Assembly (NCBI GenBank): GCA_013399875.1
Contig: VXAZ01001729.1
Location: forward strand, 1-64,000
Direction: 5' to 3'
Origin: Gymnorhina tibicen
Lineage: Eukaryota > Chordata > Aves > Passeriformes > Artamidae
DNA length: 64,000 nucleotides
Made by a program: the position numbers and the translations under genes. Under the pieces are notes generated by a model that did no database searches, was not told the origin of the DNA, and saw only the letters and a list, made by a program, of their open reading frames with translations. How positions within the stretch are numbered: the first letter of the stretch is position 1; each line of letters starts with the position of its first letter. Below are positions 1-13,784 of this stretch, one piece after another.

Positions 1-23
1 GGGGCCGCGGGCTCCGGCGCCAT
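1..23 (-). CDS. PRTG: Start of a minus-strand gene leaving the window, probably PRTG
   Basis: A minus-strand ATG lies at 23-21 and opens a frame of seven codons (M A P E P A A) that runs off the left edge without a stop. Its context is strong: A at -3 and G at +4. It sits in a CpG-rich segment typical of a vertebrate first exon. The identity rests on gene order: in vertebrates PRTG (protogenin, an immunoglobulin/fibronectin-type membrane receptor) lies just downstream of NEDD4 on the same strand. Seven residues cannot prove this by themselves, and a signal peptide cannot be judged. It could be another gene or an upstream ATG. Confidence 0.4.
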
Positions 24-300
24 CTGGGCCGAGCACGGCCCCGCAGAGGCGGCCCCTCCCGGACAGCACCGGGACCCGACGGCAGCTCCGCCGACCCCCG
101 AGTCGGGCAGGCGCTGCCGGCTGCGGTATTTGGCGGGCGGGCTGAGCCCTCCAGCCGCGGCAGGAGCTGCCGGCCATGCCTTCCCCCGGGACACTGCACG
201 GCTCACCTGCATGGCGAGCATCGGCAACACGTGCGCTGGACCCGGCGCGGAGTTACCGAAGGGCTGTGCCAAACCCAGAGCTGCCCGCCCAGAGCACCGA
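24..300 (-). promoter_or_regulatory. CpG-rich promoter and 5' UTR of the leftmost gene
   Basis: This segment is strongly GC-rich with many CpG dinucleotides in its first 180 bases, then falls off to the AT-rich spacer. Overlapping GC boxes (GGCGGGCGGG type) lie at about 132-141. It sits directly upstream of the minus-strand ATG at 23-21. That placement fits a CpG-island promoter for the gene that leaves the window on the left. The transcription start is not visible from sequence alone. Confidence 0.5.
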
Positions 301-3300
301 ACCAGGGAAGGTGCTGAGCACTGGACTCTGCACTGCCCGGCGCAGGTGCAGCACTGTCCAGGTGTGCCAGAGCACCCTCACACCCAGATAAAACTGGCCT
401 TCCCACACATGCAGACAAATGTTTGACTTGAGGATGGGCATTGATCAGAAATAAAAAGCCAATTTTGTTATTGGTTCTCACTGAGCCCATCCTACAGCAC
501 CAATAAAATCACTTCCAGATGGCCACATGGGACAGCGCTGTGCTGTCGAGGATGAGCTGCCCTTCACTTTCATCCTCAGAAAACAGCCTTAAGTTTACAT
601 CTGCCTCAAACTAGCTTGCCAAAATGCAACCTAAACTGCAAACACGGCTTGAGAATCACCCTATCACCACCCTCTGGATAATGTGTATGGGAGATACCAT
701 CAAATGCTGCCGCTGTCATTTAAGCTTTCAGTTCCACCCCTGATTTTACCCCATGCTTGCAGCCAGCAATTTCTAATCTCTTTTTTTGTCTGTTCAGATT
801 TCTAGTTTCTAAAGTTACTGCGTAGGAAGGCATCTTCTTACTCAGCAGATTTGCCTTACGTTTGCATTCATTGTGAGAGCTGCTGACTTCAGTGACAGGC
901 AAGTTTTTACTGCTTTTTGTTCCTGCCAGCACTGCAAAGCTCACAGAGCTGAGAGCTGGCAGCCAAACCAGTCCCTTCTGCTGCATCATCACCGGGACTG
1001 GCTACAGCCTGAGTCAGTGACTCCTCTGAAAGTCTTCGGGAGAAAATCAGATCTACCAAAATGTGATGTAGAGCCATAGTTTGACCTACAACACCTTCCT
1101 CACTTGTCAAAAATACACAAGCAGAGTTTTCAGGGAAGGTAGTTGGGAAGTATTTGCTTTACGTGCAAATCACTTACTCAAAAGGCATCCAGACAGTTTC
1201 AGTCACTTTACAGAGCAGAACTGCACATGCACTGCTTTGGTGTCCAAATAGGATTCAATACAGCAACAGGATCCACTTCATCCAGTATTTTTCAATTTTC
1301 CTCAGTGTTTTAATTTATCTAATCAGAAAAGTGTGAACTATGAAAAAAAAAAAATCACAAGCAGTTTTGCTTATATTATTTTTTGAGCATTAATTACTAA
1401 ATATTCATTCTTTCTTGTGGTAAACTCACAGCTTTCATCTGCAGCTCATGCTGGTACTGTACTCTCTCCTGCTAAACTCTGGTTCATCAGTGTGACCTGA
1501 ATTTGAGATTTCCTAAAGGAGCTCAGTACACCTAGAAGAAAAACAAATAGGGAATGCAATATCCAGTAACATTTCTATGCCAGATGCCTTAGTCAGTTGG
1601 TGGAGGGGCTGGAGCTGTCCCTGGGAGATGTAAGGTCATTTCCCTGCAGACCTTGGCACTGCTTCCTGCAGGAATGAGCGGGTGGCTGAGCTGTACTGTC
1701 CAGCACTGGACACTACCCCACCTGTCCCAGGGGAACACCTCATTGCCCAGCTCACTAGCCCTTTCTTAAGGAGTTGGTCTGAGTTGACCAGGGAACAAAA
1801 AAAAAGCCAACAGAGAGAGAGAAAATTGTAGTTCTGTCCTACCTGTGGGTTGGATTGCCTTAGCTGTGTCATCTGTGCTCACTGCTGTATTCTGCTGTGA
1901 TGGGGAAACTGCTTTACCATCTCCCTGGACTACATTATGCCAGCAGGAGATTTTGACTCATGAGATCAAATGCAATATTTGTCTTAAATGGCTTAACAAA
2001 GAAAGTGCTTCCCTCCGGAATGTTCCTTGTGCCTGTGTCTGGGCAGCTACAAACACCAATATTTTCATTTTCACATTTCTGTTTAACAAAGTAAGTAATA
2101 CAATCCCTACTAGAACTAAGCAGCTCAATAGCTAGATGATTATAAATGCTCCCTCTTTAATTTGTCAGGATTCATTATTTTAACACATTTCCTGGTAATT
2201 AATTGGGTTAGAGATAGTGCAGACTTGCGATAACATATCTAAATTCATACGTAACTGATAAACTCACTGAACCACAGTTTAAAGGCACTGCCACTTGTAA
2301 CTTTATCAAATACACCATATTTGTAAATACGCAGCCAATGAACACAATCATCTGCTTGGCCAATCATTTCAGACGCATTATCTTGAGAAAGACAGAAAGG
2401 CAGCCCAGGACTACAAGATCTTGCCAGCCAACATAAACGAACCTGTGCGTACTTTGCTGCAAGGCAGCAATTCTTCTTCTGTCACCAACACAGACTTCTT
2501 TTGCTTGACTTAAGCTGTATTTTTGGCTATCCAAATTTCTCCAATTTTTGTGGTTCTTTTCAGACCCATATAAACCCTTATCTATGTTTTCTCTTAGATG
2601 TTTGGGTCTGCAAACAAGCTGCATGCATCTTTCAAAGAAATAATAACTTGTAATATTTGAGCAGTCAGCTCTTCAATGTCTTAAAACCCAAGCCAGTAGT
2701 AAGAGCTCTCTTTGAAGTGCTATCCATGGCTGGAACAACAGCACGCTGTCCAGGTTGCTGTCTGTAAATAACCTGATTTACCCTATACTGCATTTCAGCC
2801 TCAGCCCTTGCCAGACAAGTCTACATGTTTCCTGGAAAGAAAGATTTTAAATATCAGATTGATATGAACAGATCTGACTCAAGGTTTTGCTCCATAGGCA
2901 GCTGGCAATGCATCCAGGACTGCTAAACTGAGCTAGGGCTATAAAATCCAGAATTTTGGTACTGTTATGAACCGAAGAGAGGGATTTTCCAAACATTAAT
3001 GAAATCTCATGATTGTGGTGTTTATACACTTTGTCTAAAGTGTTACCAAAGTTAACACGTCTAGAAAGAGAACTGATAGGCAGGAGTCTTCCCTGGGATG
3101 GAATGAGCAGCCTCAGGAAAAGGAAAGAAGCTGAAAATTCGCTGTAACTGGACCTTCCCAAGGTGAACTCTGTATTTATGAGATCACTGCAGCCACAAAC
3201 CCAGGATGGAGAATGCAGTTTCTTTCCACGTTAGAATAAGATTTTTCTGGTGTTAGAACATTTACATCTCCTTCAGCTTAAACCAGAAACAGTCCTGTTT

Positions 3301-6300
3301 GCTCTGTGGTCAGTTTTGCACTGAGGATTTCACCCTTATCTGAGAAAATTAATAGCATCATGTTAGCTCTTTCATCCCTGGGGCCTGGAAAAAGCTGTCA
3401 CAGCAGCATGGATGGTGTTTGGCATGGCCACAAATGGCCTGAGCTGGGTTCCCACATGCTGCTGCATCCCACCTGATCTAACAAGCTCAGATATAGGAAA
3501 GTGGTTTTGCTCACATGATCTTTTCCCCTGTTTTGGATTCACATGGCTGTGCTCTAACACCATAATGTCATGGAACAGAAAAGGAGAGGAACGAGCACCT
3601 CTGGGTAGGAAACAGGAGAGGCTGGGAGAGAGTTATTTACAGCAGTTTAAAGTGTCCCCCTTGGAATATGTGCAATCACAACACTATCCTCAATTAGCTG
3701 TAGCCTGTGAGAGGTGGTAGTAGGGTCCTGGAGCCCAAATCCATTTCCAAACAGACATATAATCATTATCCTGGTCCCCCACAGGCTCAGCCCTTCCCTG
3801 CTACCAGTGCCAGGTCCCAGCTCATCCTCCAGCTCTGCTGGTAGGAGCTGCTTGGTGTCACTGCTGGTGTGGAGGAAGCTGGAGCTACAGGCACCGCAGG
3901 GTACTGGCAGCACGGGCAGCTGAGCATGGCTGTAGCAGTACTGGAGCTGCAGCCCAGGGCAGGCTGGGAGCAGTGGTAATCACCAGAAACCTATTAACTG
4001 CAGGGGAATTACAGCAATTTGCACCAGCCAGCTCTGCCTTCAGAGTCCCCAAAGCCCAGCTAAGGGGCTGCCACAACGCTGCACTCCTGGCAGAATGTCA
4101 TCAGCTCTTCTTCTCAGGGAAGCCCCTTTTGTCCTTATAGTTCTTGCTCCGAGTGTTTTTGATCTGGTGTCACTGTAAGCGTGTTTGGACACTTTCTTGT
4201 TTCTCATGCCAAATTCCTGACCCAATTAGAACTGTATTCCCAGATTTTTAAGTAGATTACACTAACTCTATTAAGACCCACTATAAAAATGTTTACTTTT
4301 GGCACATTTGGTCACTTAGTAGATTGTTTCATTCTAAACCTGTGTACAGTTACCATCTCCATTGCCTTCTCAAAGGAAATTCACTCTTTCCATGAGCAGA
4401 TGGGCAAGCACACTTTGGGCTGAGCCCTTGGGATGCTAATGAACTTTCTCTGCAGGGAGCCTTCCTGTACAGGAAAAGCACACCTTGACAAAGGGATTTT
4501 AACATAGATCTCTCCTCGTCATAAAACAACTCCAAAGTGAAAGCAATACAATGATTTGCTATATTAGCATTTGTTTCCCCTTCCAGCCACCTTCCAGTGC
4601 TTCACTGGCCCAAATCAGTGGTGCACCTTTGCCAGGTTGTTTCACAGTGCCCCACAGGCAGCCTCCAGATGTTTACCCCCACCCTTGAGAGCTCCTCACA
4701 CCAGAATGAAGAGGAACCCTGCCATGAATTTCAGCGGGAGATGGATGACACCCCAGCATCCTCTTCCCTGCTGCCGGCAGTAACCACACGCAGTTTGGAA
4801 GAGCAACCTCACAGGGATCTGGCAAAGTGCATTCCCTTGCTCTCCCATGCCCATTTGCTGCTACTGGAAGGTGTGAAAAATACCTAAGTATTTCTGGTCA
4901 GTCAGCCTGCTGTTTCCTAGATGCCAGCCACCAGATCTTGTTGGTACTTTCAACAAACCACACAGCTACAGAGAAAGGGGCATACCTGATCCCAGATGCA
5001 CTCTTGTCCTCACATACAGTGTAAAGACTTCATGGTGTGGAGTTTGGATTTACTGTGGTTCCGAGCTCTCTCTTCTGGCCTTCATGCCACAGCTGATGCT
5101 CCTCTGCTTCAGTGAACTTCTCTGAACACATAACCTGTCAGAAAATCCTTTCTGTTTTTCAGAAGAGCTTGTTTTCTCCTAGTTCATCTCCCTAGCCGGG
5201 CCCTTAGCTGTAGAAACACCAAGGGTTGCATCAAGGAGCAGAAGGTGTGGTGATAGCATGGGACAGTGGCTCGGATCAGCCAAACCACCATGAACATTTC
5301 CCAAGCCGGGCAGCCTCCACACTTCTGCCATGCCACCTTGGTCTCTCAAATAAGGACCTGAGCACCATTTACTTCCTCTGAACTCAGGGGTGCTCAGCAC
5401 TCCTGGGAGGAAAGTCCTCAACACCTGGCTGGCATGGGACCAAAGTGACAGTAGACTGGCAGCAGCAGCTGGAATCTGCACACTGAAACACACAGAATAT
5501 TTTCATAAAGGGTTTATGCATATGTAGAAATTGCGAGGCACAGGAACGGCCAGCAAGTGAGAAGAGCTGTCTCATAAAATGCATTTGCAATGTATGTATT
5601 TTTTAATTGGCTCAGTACAGTCCCCTCTCTCAACCCTTTCCCCGCTATGGAAACAAACGAAATCCTGGAAATGCTGCAGTACTGTACTCTGATGTTATCT
5701 TCCATAAATCAAAGTGTTTAGGTACTGTGTCAATACAATAAGTATCAGACCAAGAATAACTAAACAGAAAGAAAATATCTCCTAGGTTACCCTTTCCTAT
5801 GTTTGAATCTACAAAGGAATCTCTCAGAGGCAGCTTTTTGTTAGTCTGTCATGCTTATCATGATAACCCACTGTTCTGCAGGTATTTGTTTAGCAACAGG
5901 CATGAAATATGGTCTCCTTTCATCCCTATATAAGTTACCTTCACTTTGCTGTTACAACAGGAAACAGGCAAATAATTTCTTCCTCTTTTCCTTTATATGT
6001 TTGCAATGATAAAACAAACACTGGAAATTAAATAAATTAAAAACAAGGCAAGTCAGAGGCTAGCTAGCATTTGGACATACTGCCGAATGTACCATGCTAC
6101 AAATACCTATTTAGTTTTGCTGTGAAAGATTGCCTTTCCTTTGTCTTTGCATTCTCAGCATGCTAACAAAGTGGTCTCTCCTCTTATCTACCATTTCTCC
6201 CAAGGAACTATTAAAAAGAAGGACTGGAGGAGGCTTCCTGCTGCTCTTGTCCCATTTCATCTCACGGAGACATAAGGAATTGCTGGTCAGGGAGAGGCCA

Positions 6301-9300
6301 CTTGGCCAAAGCAGGCTGTGCCCCATCGGTTTATCTCGGTGCTGCCAGCGCTGCTCCCTCCAGCGCACTGCCCTGTCACGGGAGAGCGATCGCCTCTCAG
6401 GAGTGTGAAGATAAACAGATTTGAAGCCTTCAAGGCATGTTCCCAGCACCTCCTCCCCCTCACATGCACACAGAGGCTCGGCCTGCAAATGCCCCTGTGC
6501 ACAACACAGCTTTGGGGATGGAGACCGAGATGTTTGAAGGGCCACACGAAGCTGTGACTTGCACCAAAACAGCTTTACCAAGAATTCGGGCTGACCCGCT
6601 AAAGGCAACACCCCGGTGCAAGGAGTGAGCTAAGGGGGGTGAATGGAGGGGAGCCAAAAGCTGGGCATTGCAGGGGTGATTTCTTTTGATGCCCAAATTG
6701 CTGCCTCCATCAGCTGCAGTTGCTGGGATTTTATCTCAGCTGGGCTGCAGGAGTCACTTGGGGGTCTGTGGGGATGTCCCTTATATAAAGGCTCTGGAAG
6801 AACTGTCTGCCCAGTGCTGGACAGGATATGAAAGCAGCTGGATCACAGTGCCCTACATGTCCCAAGGGACTGCGGGGAAACAAAGCAGCCCATCCCAATT
6901 CCTCCTTCCCCTGCATTGTTACTAACCTGGCTTAGGTCTCCACCTGGTCCCTTGCCCAGGCACAGCAGAGCAGAAGGAGATCAGAAGCTCTGCTGGAAGC
7001 ACATCCCCAGGTGCCCTCAGTTTAATGCAGTTTAGCACTTGCCAATCCAGCATAAGCACTGCCAGTTGCAAAGAGGTTGTGTGGCCAAGCAAGGAATCAA
7101 GAGAACTAATCCTGATGGAAATAACTTGGGGGACAAATTACAACTTTTTGTTTTGTTGGAATTAATTCCCTGGTTCAATTTAGTGCGTGGCATACACAGG
7201 TATGCCTGCATAATGCATAGGGAGAGCAACCAGCAGTTAAAGCTGCTCATAGTATAACTGTGCTGCTATCCAGCTACCTGTGCTGCTGATCATTAGCCCA
7301 GGATTACATTTGCTAAGTGCTAAATAACATTTTGCTGTCATTTATTTTCAGATACCTCTGTAAGATCACAGTGGCCAGATGCTGGCATATAATGGAACTT
7401 GTATTGTTTAAATAATACACATATGGAATACATACCAAAATGTTCATGCTAAGTAACTAGGGGGAAAAAGTATGTGTGCTAGGGCGGGGGGGGGGAGGCC
7501 GTTATGACAAGTTAGGGAGTTAAATTGGCCTAATATGCTCAGTTGAGGACCAGGCCACTGCATTTCCACTGTGTGGAAATCCCATCTGGAGCATCTGGGG
7601 CAATCCCACCCAGCCTCAGCAAGCCGCAGCACCCAAAGCACGATGCCGCCTAACCAGAGCAAACCTTCAACATACAGACAGCAGCCCTCCAAACCCTGCC
7701 GGGTGTTCAAACTCCTGTTGGCTTCAGGAGGAGCCTGCCTCGTTAACACCTCCAGTGCAGGACACCCCCAGTCACATCCTGCAGGCCACTCCCCACCACA
7801 GCCCAGCCCTGCAGCAGCTGCAGCCCCACAACAACTGATTGAGCTGCTTCAATTAGATACAGCATGTTCAGGATTAATTTCTTTCTCCAGTGAGAGATCA
7901 ACTGATCCGGCTTGTTTGCACCTTAAGAGTCAATTAAATAGCTGGACCTTTTCCAGTACAGAAAAGTGTTTTCATGACTGAAATGTTGTTTGTTTTTCTA
8001 ATTCAGGCCTATGTAAGCATGCAAAATTTCAATTTCACCTCTTATCTTTACAAAATTGTAGACATTTACATAAATGAAAATGTGATCTTACAAAGGCTTA
8101 CAGTCAGACTCCAAATTCTCAGTGTGGAGAAGAGCAAAATTAATTTATTTGCAAAATAATCATTTTTAGCTACATGTTAGTAGAGCTCAATCATATTATA
8201 CTGGATGAAGCAGCACCTCACATTTTGATAGCTAACTTTTAATTATACTAAGAAAAGCACTTCTAACATTCTGATAAAGCACAGAGAATTACCTTTTACT
8301 AACCTGTGAAATAATTATTCTGTGAGTCTTCAGCACACGATGCCTATAACTACTGGACGGAGACCCAAAATAGGAATGAACATCTCAGTCCCCTGGTTTT
8401 GGGTCAATTTCTGTAGGTCTACATAGAAAGGCAGGCATTTATTTAAAACTCTGCATTACAGCAAGCAATAGTACATGAACAACTAATTAGGAATAAACCT
8501 ATTAAGGATGGACAAGTAATTGCTGGGCAGCAGTACATAGAATGGGGGGGCTCATAACTCCATCAAACACTTTCTGAAACTGACTTTATTATATAATTAT
8601 TAAAACTAGAAAATAATGTGTTGTAGCTGTTAAAAGTAAATAAAATATATTCACATAAACCACAGCTTCAGCTAGAGAGTAATTTCTAATATCTTCTATA
8701 GAGAAATTCCTTTACTTGGGCAAAGGAAGAAAGCAGATTTTTCAGACAAAGGGATGGCATGGCCCGGCCAGGGTAACTTCTATTAAAGTGGCATAGTTTG
8801 TCATATCTGACAACCCACTGAAGAAAGTTATCACTAGTTAAGGGCCTGACCCTGCATTCCTTAAGTAGACAAAAATCCCTTTGAAGTCAATGAAGCATCC
8901 TGCTCAGATAACTATATCAGGATTTGGCAATTAATGAAAACTTCTAATTTCTTAAGTAGATTATAAAAGATTTTCCCTGAAAAATAACTATTACATGTTA
9001 CTCACAGCAACTCCTTGACAACGTGGGTTTGCTTCCAGCAGCTCTTGCAGCACAGGAACTGTTTTTCACTAACTAGGAATTACCAAAAGTCAAAACCACA
9101 CTGTTTTCTATTTGCATTGATCTGCCTTAAGTGTTCTTCTCTAGCTAATGTCTAGTTGAAGGTTTTGACAGCTCTGCATTCAAAAGGTCAGTAAGCAGTC
9201 CTCGGGGCAATTTGATTTAAACCTTTAGTATTTTGCATACTCCCAAGCAGCAGTGCATAGAAGAAGGTGTATTCACAGCCTCTAAAAGGTCATACTTGCC

Positions 9301-12300
9301 AGCCCTCAAAACAAAACCCCAACCAGAAATACTTCAGCTTGTAGAAAATATCAGAAAAGCTAACAGAAAATTATTAAAACATTTGCCATTAAATAAAACT
9401 CAAAATGGGTTAAGAAAAACAAATTGTAATGTATGTTTTTAGACTGTGGTGTATTTCAACAGGAAGTTTTACATTCTGTCACATTTGGGAAGGCTGCCTT
9501 ATCTGTCTTTCCTCAAGAGGCAGGCTCACTTACTTAATGTCTGTTTAGGTTTTCCAAGCTGCTTGGCCTCCCCCCTCCCCAAAATCCCAAGCCTCTCTCT
9601 GGGATGAGAACCTGAAACCTACAATGCAAAATTTGTTTGAAGTCTCATTAAGCAAGAAACCTCAAATTAAGGACAGCTCAGCAAAACAAAACATTTTTCT
9701 ACAGAATCATGTGGACATAAAGCAAGCATTACACGCAAGTTTTCCCTCATTATCCTCTTTGTGAGTTGTTTGTATTCTGATTAGCGTGCTAATGATATAT
9801 GTTCCTCAGAGAAAAAGCAATTAAGTCTCCACTTCAAAGAAAAATGATTTAGTATAAGAGCACCAAAGCTTGTGCTTGCATCTCCTACTGATTCTGTGAT
9901 GCCGCAGAGCAAAATGGCAGCTGTTAAATGCTTAATTCCCATTTATAACCATGGAAGATGGTAGGTGTTGGTTGCCTTTTAAATGTATAGACATTTCAAA
10001 AACATGCTTCTATGACACCAGAGGTCTGGATCCTTGGTGGTGGTCAGACTGCAGATAAATGGGTTCCTCTCAGTTCCCATCACAAGAACTACACCATAAG
10101 TCTTTTAACGGTTGATTAAAAATGGGAGATACTAAAATAAACAAACTGCCTGATAAAAAGCAGAATCTCATACAAAAATAATATTGTAAGACCCTATGTG
10201 AAGAACTCAAGCACCACAACAAACTAATTAATGAGAAACAGAAAGGAAAACACACATAAACAGACAGCATGAAAAATGACAGACAGAAGAGTCTGGTCTC
10301 CCAACAACTGACATTATTTTTGACCAAACAAGAAATGAGTAAAATGAAGACAATATTTAGAAGTACACATATTCAGTTTTAAGTATTTCATATGTTTTAG
10401 CATGTTACCATTGCCATGATGCAATTCCCACCCTAGGGAATTGATAAGTATCATGTATTTGGTAAGGAATGCTGAAATTGCACTGAAAAAAGTACACACA
10501 CACACAAAAAAGGAAGTCTGTGCTGATCCAGGACATGTTCCACATTGACAGTATGCCAGAGGCAGCTGTGGATTTCAAGGGCACGTGCAGATTTTTGTAA
10601 AGATGTCATCAATTAGTGAAATAGCATCAAACTGTTCTGTGGATTTACAGAACAAATCAAATGTCAAGGCACTAGGATAGCTCACAAAGTAACTGCATGT
10701 ATGAAATAGTGAGGTTAGAAAGACAAGGTAAAGAAAGAAAATTAGTAGTTTACACTCATGTATTTTGCCTAGGTTTGATGCATTAGTACTCAACCTGGTC
10801 TCTAATAAAAAAAAAACTTGTTCGATGTGCCACAGATGTGATTTTTAATAGTAATTAAAAAGAATTTAAATCATGTGTCCTTCAAACTGCGTAAGTGAAG
10901 ACTCAATGGCACTTTCTATAGAAATTGTTTTTAACTTCCTCTTAACCTGCAGCTCTACCTCATGATGCAGCCAGAATGCTGAAGAATCGCCTGCACCACC
11001 TTGGGAAGTGAGAGACTTGATACAAATAACACCCAGTCTAAAGACCTGTTCAGAGAAATTAATTTTGAAGGGAAAAACCCACAGCCCCCACTGCCCCAAA
11101 CCTCCAAGTGAGTGTTGAATGTGTCTTGTTTATGCCTAAAGTCTCATTTCTCTACCACCAGACTGCAGAGCAATTACACAGACATGAAAACCTCCAGAGT
11201 AAAGGAGAAATTTTAGAGAAAGATGATTTCTTACCAAAACCCTGTAAGTCAACACAAATCAAATTAGTGACATGGACTGAAAAATCTAAGAAAGCCTCAC
11301 CCACAGCAGTCTAAGCAGACCTTTGAATTAGGAACAGTTTACGCTGTAAGTCTTTGTCGAGGTTAATTTATATACTTAGTTAATCTATATACTTACCTTT
11401 TTTAGGCTAAATAAATTCACTTCTTCAAAAGCATCATAACTATCTATTCAGAAACACCCTTTACTATATAACTGTAATAATTAACACACAAATAAACACC
11501 ACCACCATCCTTACTCAACATGCAACAGGAATGGTTTAACTTCCCAGGAAAGTTCAGCCCCTGAAGTTTCCTGGAGGTTTCATACCATCCTAACACATCT
11601 AACCCCTGTGCCAGCAGCTCACGTCCTGCTGTGCCAGCAGCTCATGTCCCTGCACTGCCCCGTCACCCACTGACCCCAAGGGGCCGGGGTGAACCCCTGC
11701 GGAGGCCTGGCCCAGCCATCTCCAGTGCCCAGGGAGGCCCTGTGGCTACTCCCAGCCCAGCCAAGAGACCAAATCCTGGGCAGAGCCTCCACTGGAGTCT
11801 CCATGTTCTATACAAGATGCCTGGAATCAGTACTGAGCTGCCAAAGCCAAACTAATGCAGGGAGCTGTTTTGCTTGCAGCTCTCCAGCTTGGAGCAGCCC
11901 AGAAAACTGCAAGCTCAAACTCCCCTGAATTTTCAGTGTGGTGTTTTTAAAGCTGAGGAAAGCAAAACTATTCCTGTTGCAGTCATCCTCTCCCTCCCGT
12001 TGTGATCCAGCCCCTGCCCTAGAATGTATATCTTTCTCAAGATCTTTCTCATGAGCTCTCAAAGAGTCTCTCCACCGATCAAATCTTCTTAACCAGATCT
12101 GCACAAAATCTCTTACCAAACATCAACCCTATAGCCTTTTCTTTTCCCAGCATGTTAGCTCCTACCTATCTGAGAAACTTTTCTTCCTTACCCCTTACCT
12201 GGAACTGCTGGGTGTTAAGAGCAATGAAATCAGTGTGACAGAGCTGGTTGCTGGCTCACAAGGAAGCAGCTGTGAACCTCTCCTCTGCAATGCCACTGCA

Positions 12301-12882
12301 GCTGACATGCAGAACTGTGTTTCTGGTGAAAAAAATTGGTGTTCATAGGAGCGTCTCTGGAGTTTCCCCCTCTCTCTATGTGTATGTGCTTCAGGGAATA
12401 CAGAGGTTAACATGCAGAAAATACAAGTACAAAGGGACATGCAGCAGATCCCAAAGAGCATCTCCCTGGTTGCCCAAGACTGCACCCTTGTTTGGCTGTT
12501 CATGACCCCCTACAGAAGCCTCCCAGGTTGCTTCCCTTTGCACTGCCCTGCCCACAGATGTGAGGGAATTTAGTCTCCCCTAAAAGCCAGTGTTTAAAAC
12601 TCCAGAATTTCTTGTGAAGCTACAAAAAACACCCTGCCCCCTTCCTCATGACAAACAGCAGCCTAGGGCAAGTCCTGACCAGGATGTTCCCACAAGGGTC
12701 TGTACCAGCCTGTTGCCCCTTCCACAGTCCTCCCTGCATCCAGTCATACGAGCCATGTCTTTTACTCCTCCTGGCTTTTCCCTGGCCGCCTCTGTGTTCA
12801 GGCACACAAGGCAGGCCCCCTTCAGCCTGTGGCATCCTCCACAAAGGCTGCCTCACTTCCATCACCCTGCTGCAGCTGACCA
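301..12882. other. Intergenic spacer, no gene recognised
   Basis: This 12.6-kb spacer lies between the CpG-rich segment on the left and a CR1 fragment on the right. It is mostly AT-rich with a few moderately GC-rich patches, for example 6,200-7,000 and 11,580-11,800. None of the open frames (longest 166 codons) resembles a known protein or shows exon structure. Small items are a run of ten G at 7,486-7,495 and a two-copy tandem repeat at 11,606-11,652. Unrecognised enhancers or noncoding transcripts could be present. Confidence 0.6.
11606..11652. repeat. Two-copy tandem repeat of about 23 bases
   Basis: Two adjacent copies of a unit beginning CTGTGCCAGCAGCTCA occur at about 11,606-11,628 and 11,629-11,652. 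They differ by one substitution and one inserted base. No function is evident. Confidence 0.7.
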
Positions 12883-13285
12883 GGGTTGGAGCACCTCTAC
12901 TCTAAGCAAAGGCTGAGAGAATTGGGATTGTTCTGGAAAATACAAGGTTTCAGGGTGACCTAATTGTGGCCTTCCAATACCTAAAGGGAACTTACAGGAT
13001 AGATGGGGCAAGGCATGTAGTGACAGAATAAGGGGGAATGGGTTCAAATTGAAAGACAGCAGGTTGAGATTAGATATTAGGAAAACTTCTTTACTGTGAG
13101 GATGGTGAGGTGGAACACGTTGCCCAGAGCAGCTGTGACTGCCCCATCCCTAGAGGTGTTCCAAGGCCAGGTTGGATTGGGCTTTGAGCAACCTGGTCTA
13201 GTGGAAGGTGTCCCTGCCAGTGGCAGGGGGGTTGGAACTGGATGATCTTCAAGGTCCCCTTCCCAGCCAGGCATTCTATGATACT
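12883..13285 (+). mobile_element. CR1 LINE 3' fragment, forward orientation
   Basis: The text follows the 3' part of the avian CR1 consensus in order: a GGAGCACCTCT block, the GTGGCCTTCCAATACCTAAAGGG block, AGATTAGATATTAGGAAAA, TTTACTGTGAGG, GTTGCCCAGAGCAGC, CCCCATCCCTAGAGGTGTTC and GGTTGGAACTGGATGATCTT. It ends in ATTCTATGATACT, the expected 3' terminal repeat. It is a typical 5'-truncated, dead copy of about 400 bases. It lies about 0.5 kb beyond the proposed NEDD4 poly(A) site. CR1 is the dominant bird retroposon, so it supports an avian source. Confidence 0.93.
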
Positions 13286-13780
13286 CAGCACCACCAACCT
13301 CTCCTTTACTTAAGCACATGCTGCTATCACCGCTCCCCCACAAACCTAGTTTAAAGCCCACAGAAAGGACGTGCTGCTGGGCACTCCCTGCTGATGGTGC
13401 AGGGTTTCAGGGCCCCTCTCCCACTCCCCACACAGCTGTGCTGGCTGTGCACCTGCTGGGAAGGTTCCTAGAGCAGGGAGGAGCCTGGCCCTGCCTCACC
13501 TGGTCAGCAGCGTTGCTGAGGGGCCTCCTCTCAGCGTCTCCAGGCCGGCCATGCACTGAAGGCTGACAGAGACCCAGAGCTTCTGTAAAAACACAATGCG
13601 CGTTTTTCCAAGGCTGCACGTGTCAGGAGTAGAACACCAGGAAACAGCACTGCTGCATCTTCGCAGCTCTGCAAAAGTAGCAGTGTGTTGTGGTGGAACT
13701 ACTGCCGTGGCCTACCTAGGAGTACAAAAACTACAAAATTCTTGCTATTTCAAGATTACTCATTTGCACTTCAAAGAACT
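13286..13780. other. Spacer between CR1 copy and NEDD4 3' end
   Basis: About 0.5 kb of mixed composition, moderately GC-rich up to 13,620 and AT-rich after. No gene or repeat family is recognised. The part next to 13,780 reads T- and GT-rich on the minus strand, as expected just downstream of a cleavage site. Confidence 0.5.
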
Positions 13781-13784
13781 GAAT

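Noticed and set aside
6111..6611. 166-codon minus-strand ORF in the spacer
   Set aside because: No recognisable domain or homolog, no splice or promoter context, and other frames are open in the same mildly GC-rich patch.
7571..7981. 136-codon plus-strand ORF in the spacer
   Set aside because: Low-complexity Pro/Ser/Gln text with no family resemblance. It is likely chance.
13026..13040. GGGTTCAAATT, like a tRNA B box
   Set aside because: It is a normal part of the CR1 consensus at that position, and no tRNA fold surrounds it.
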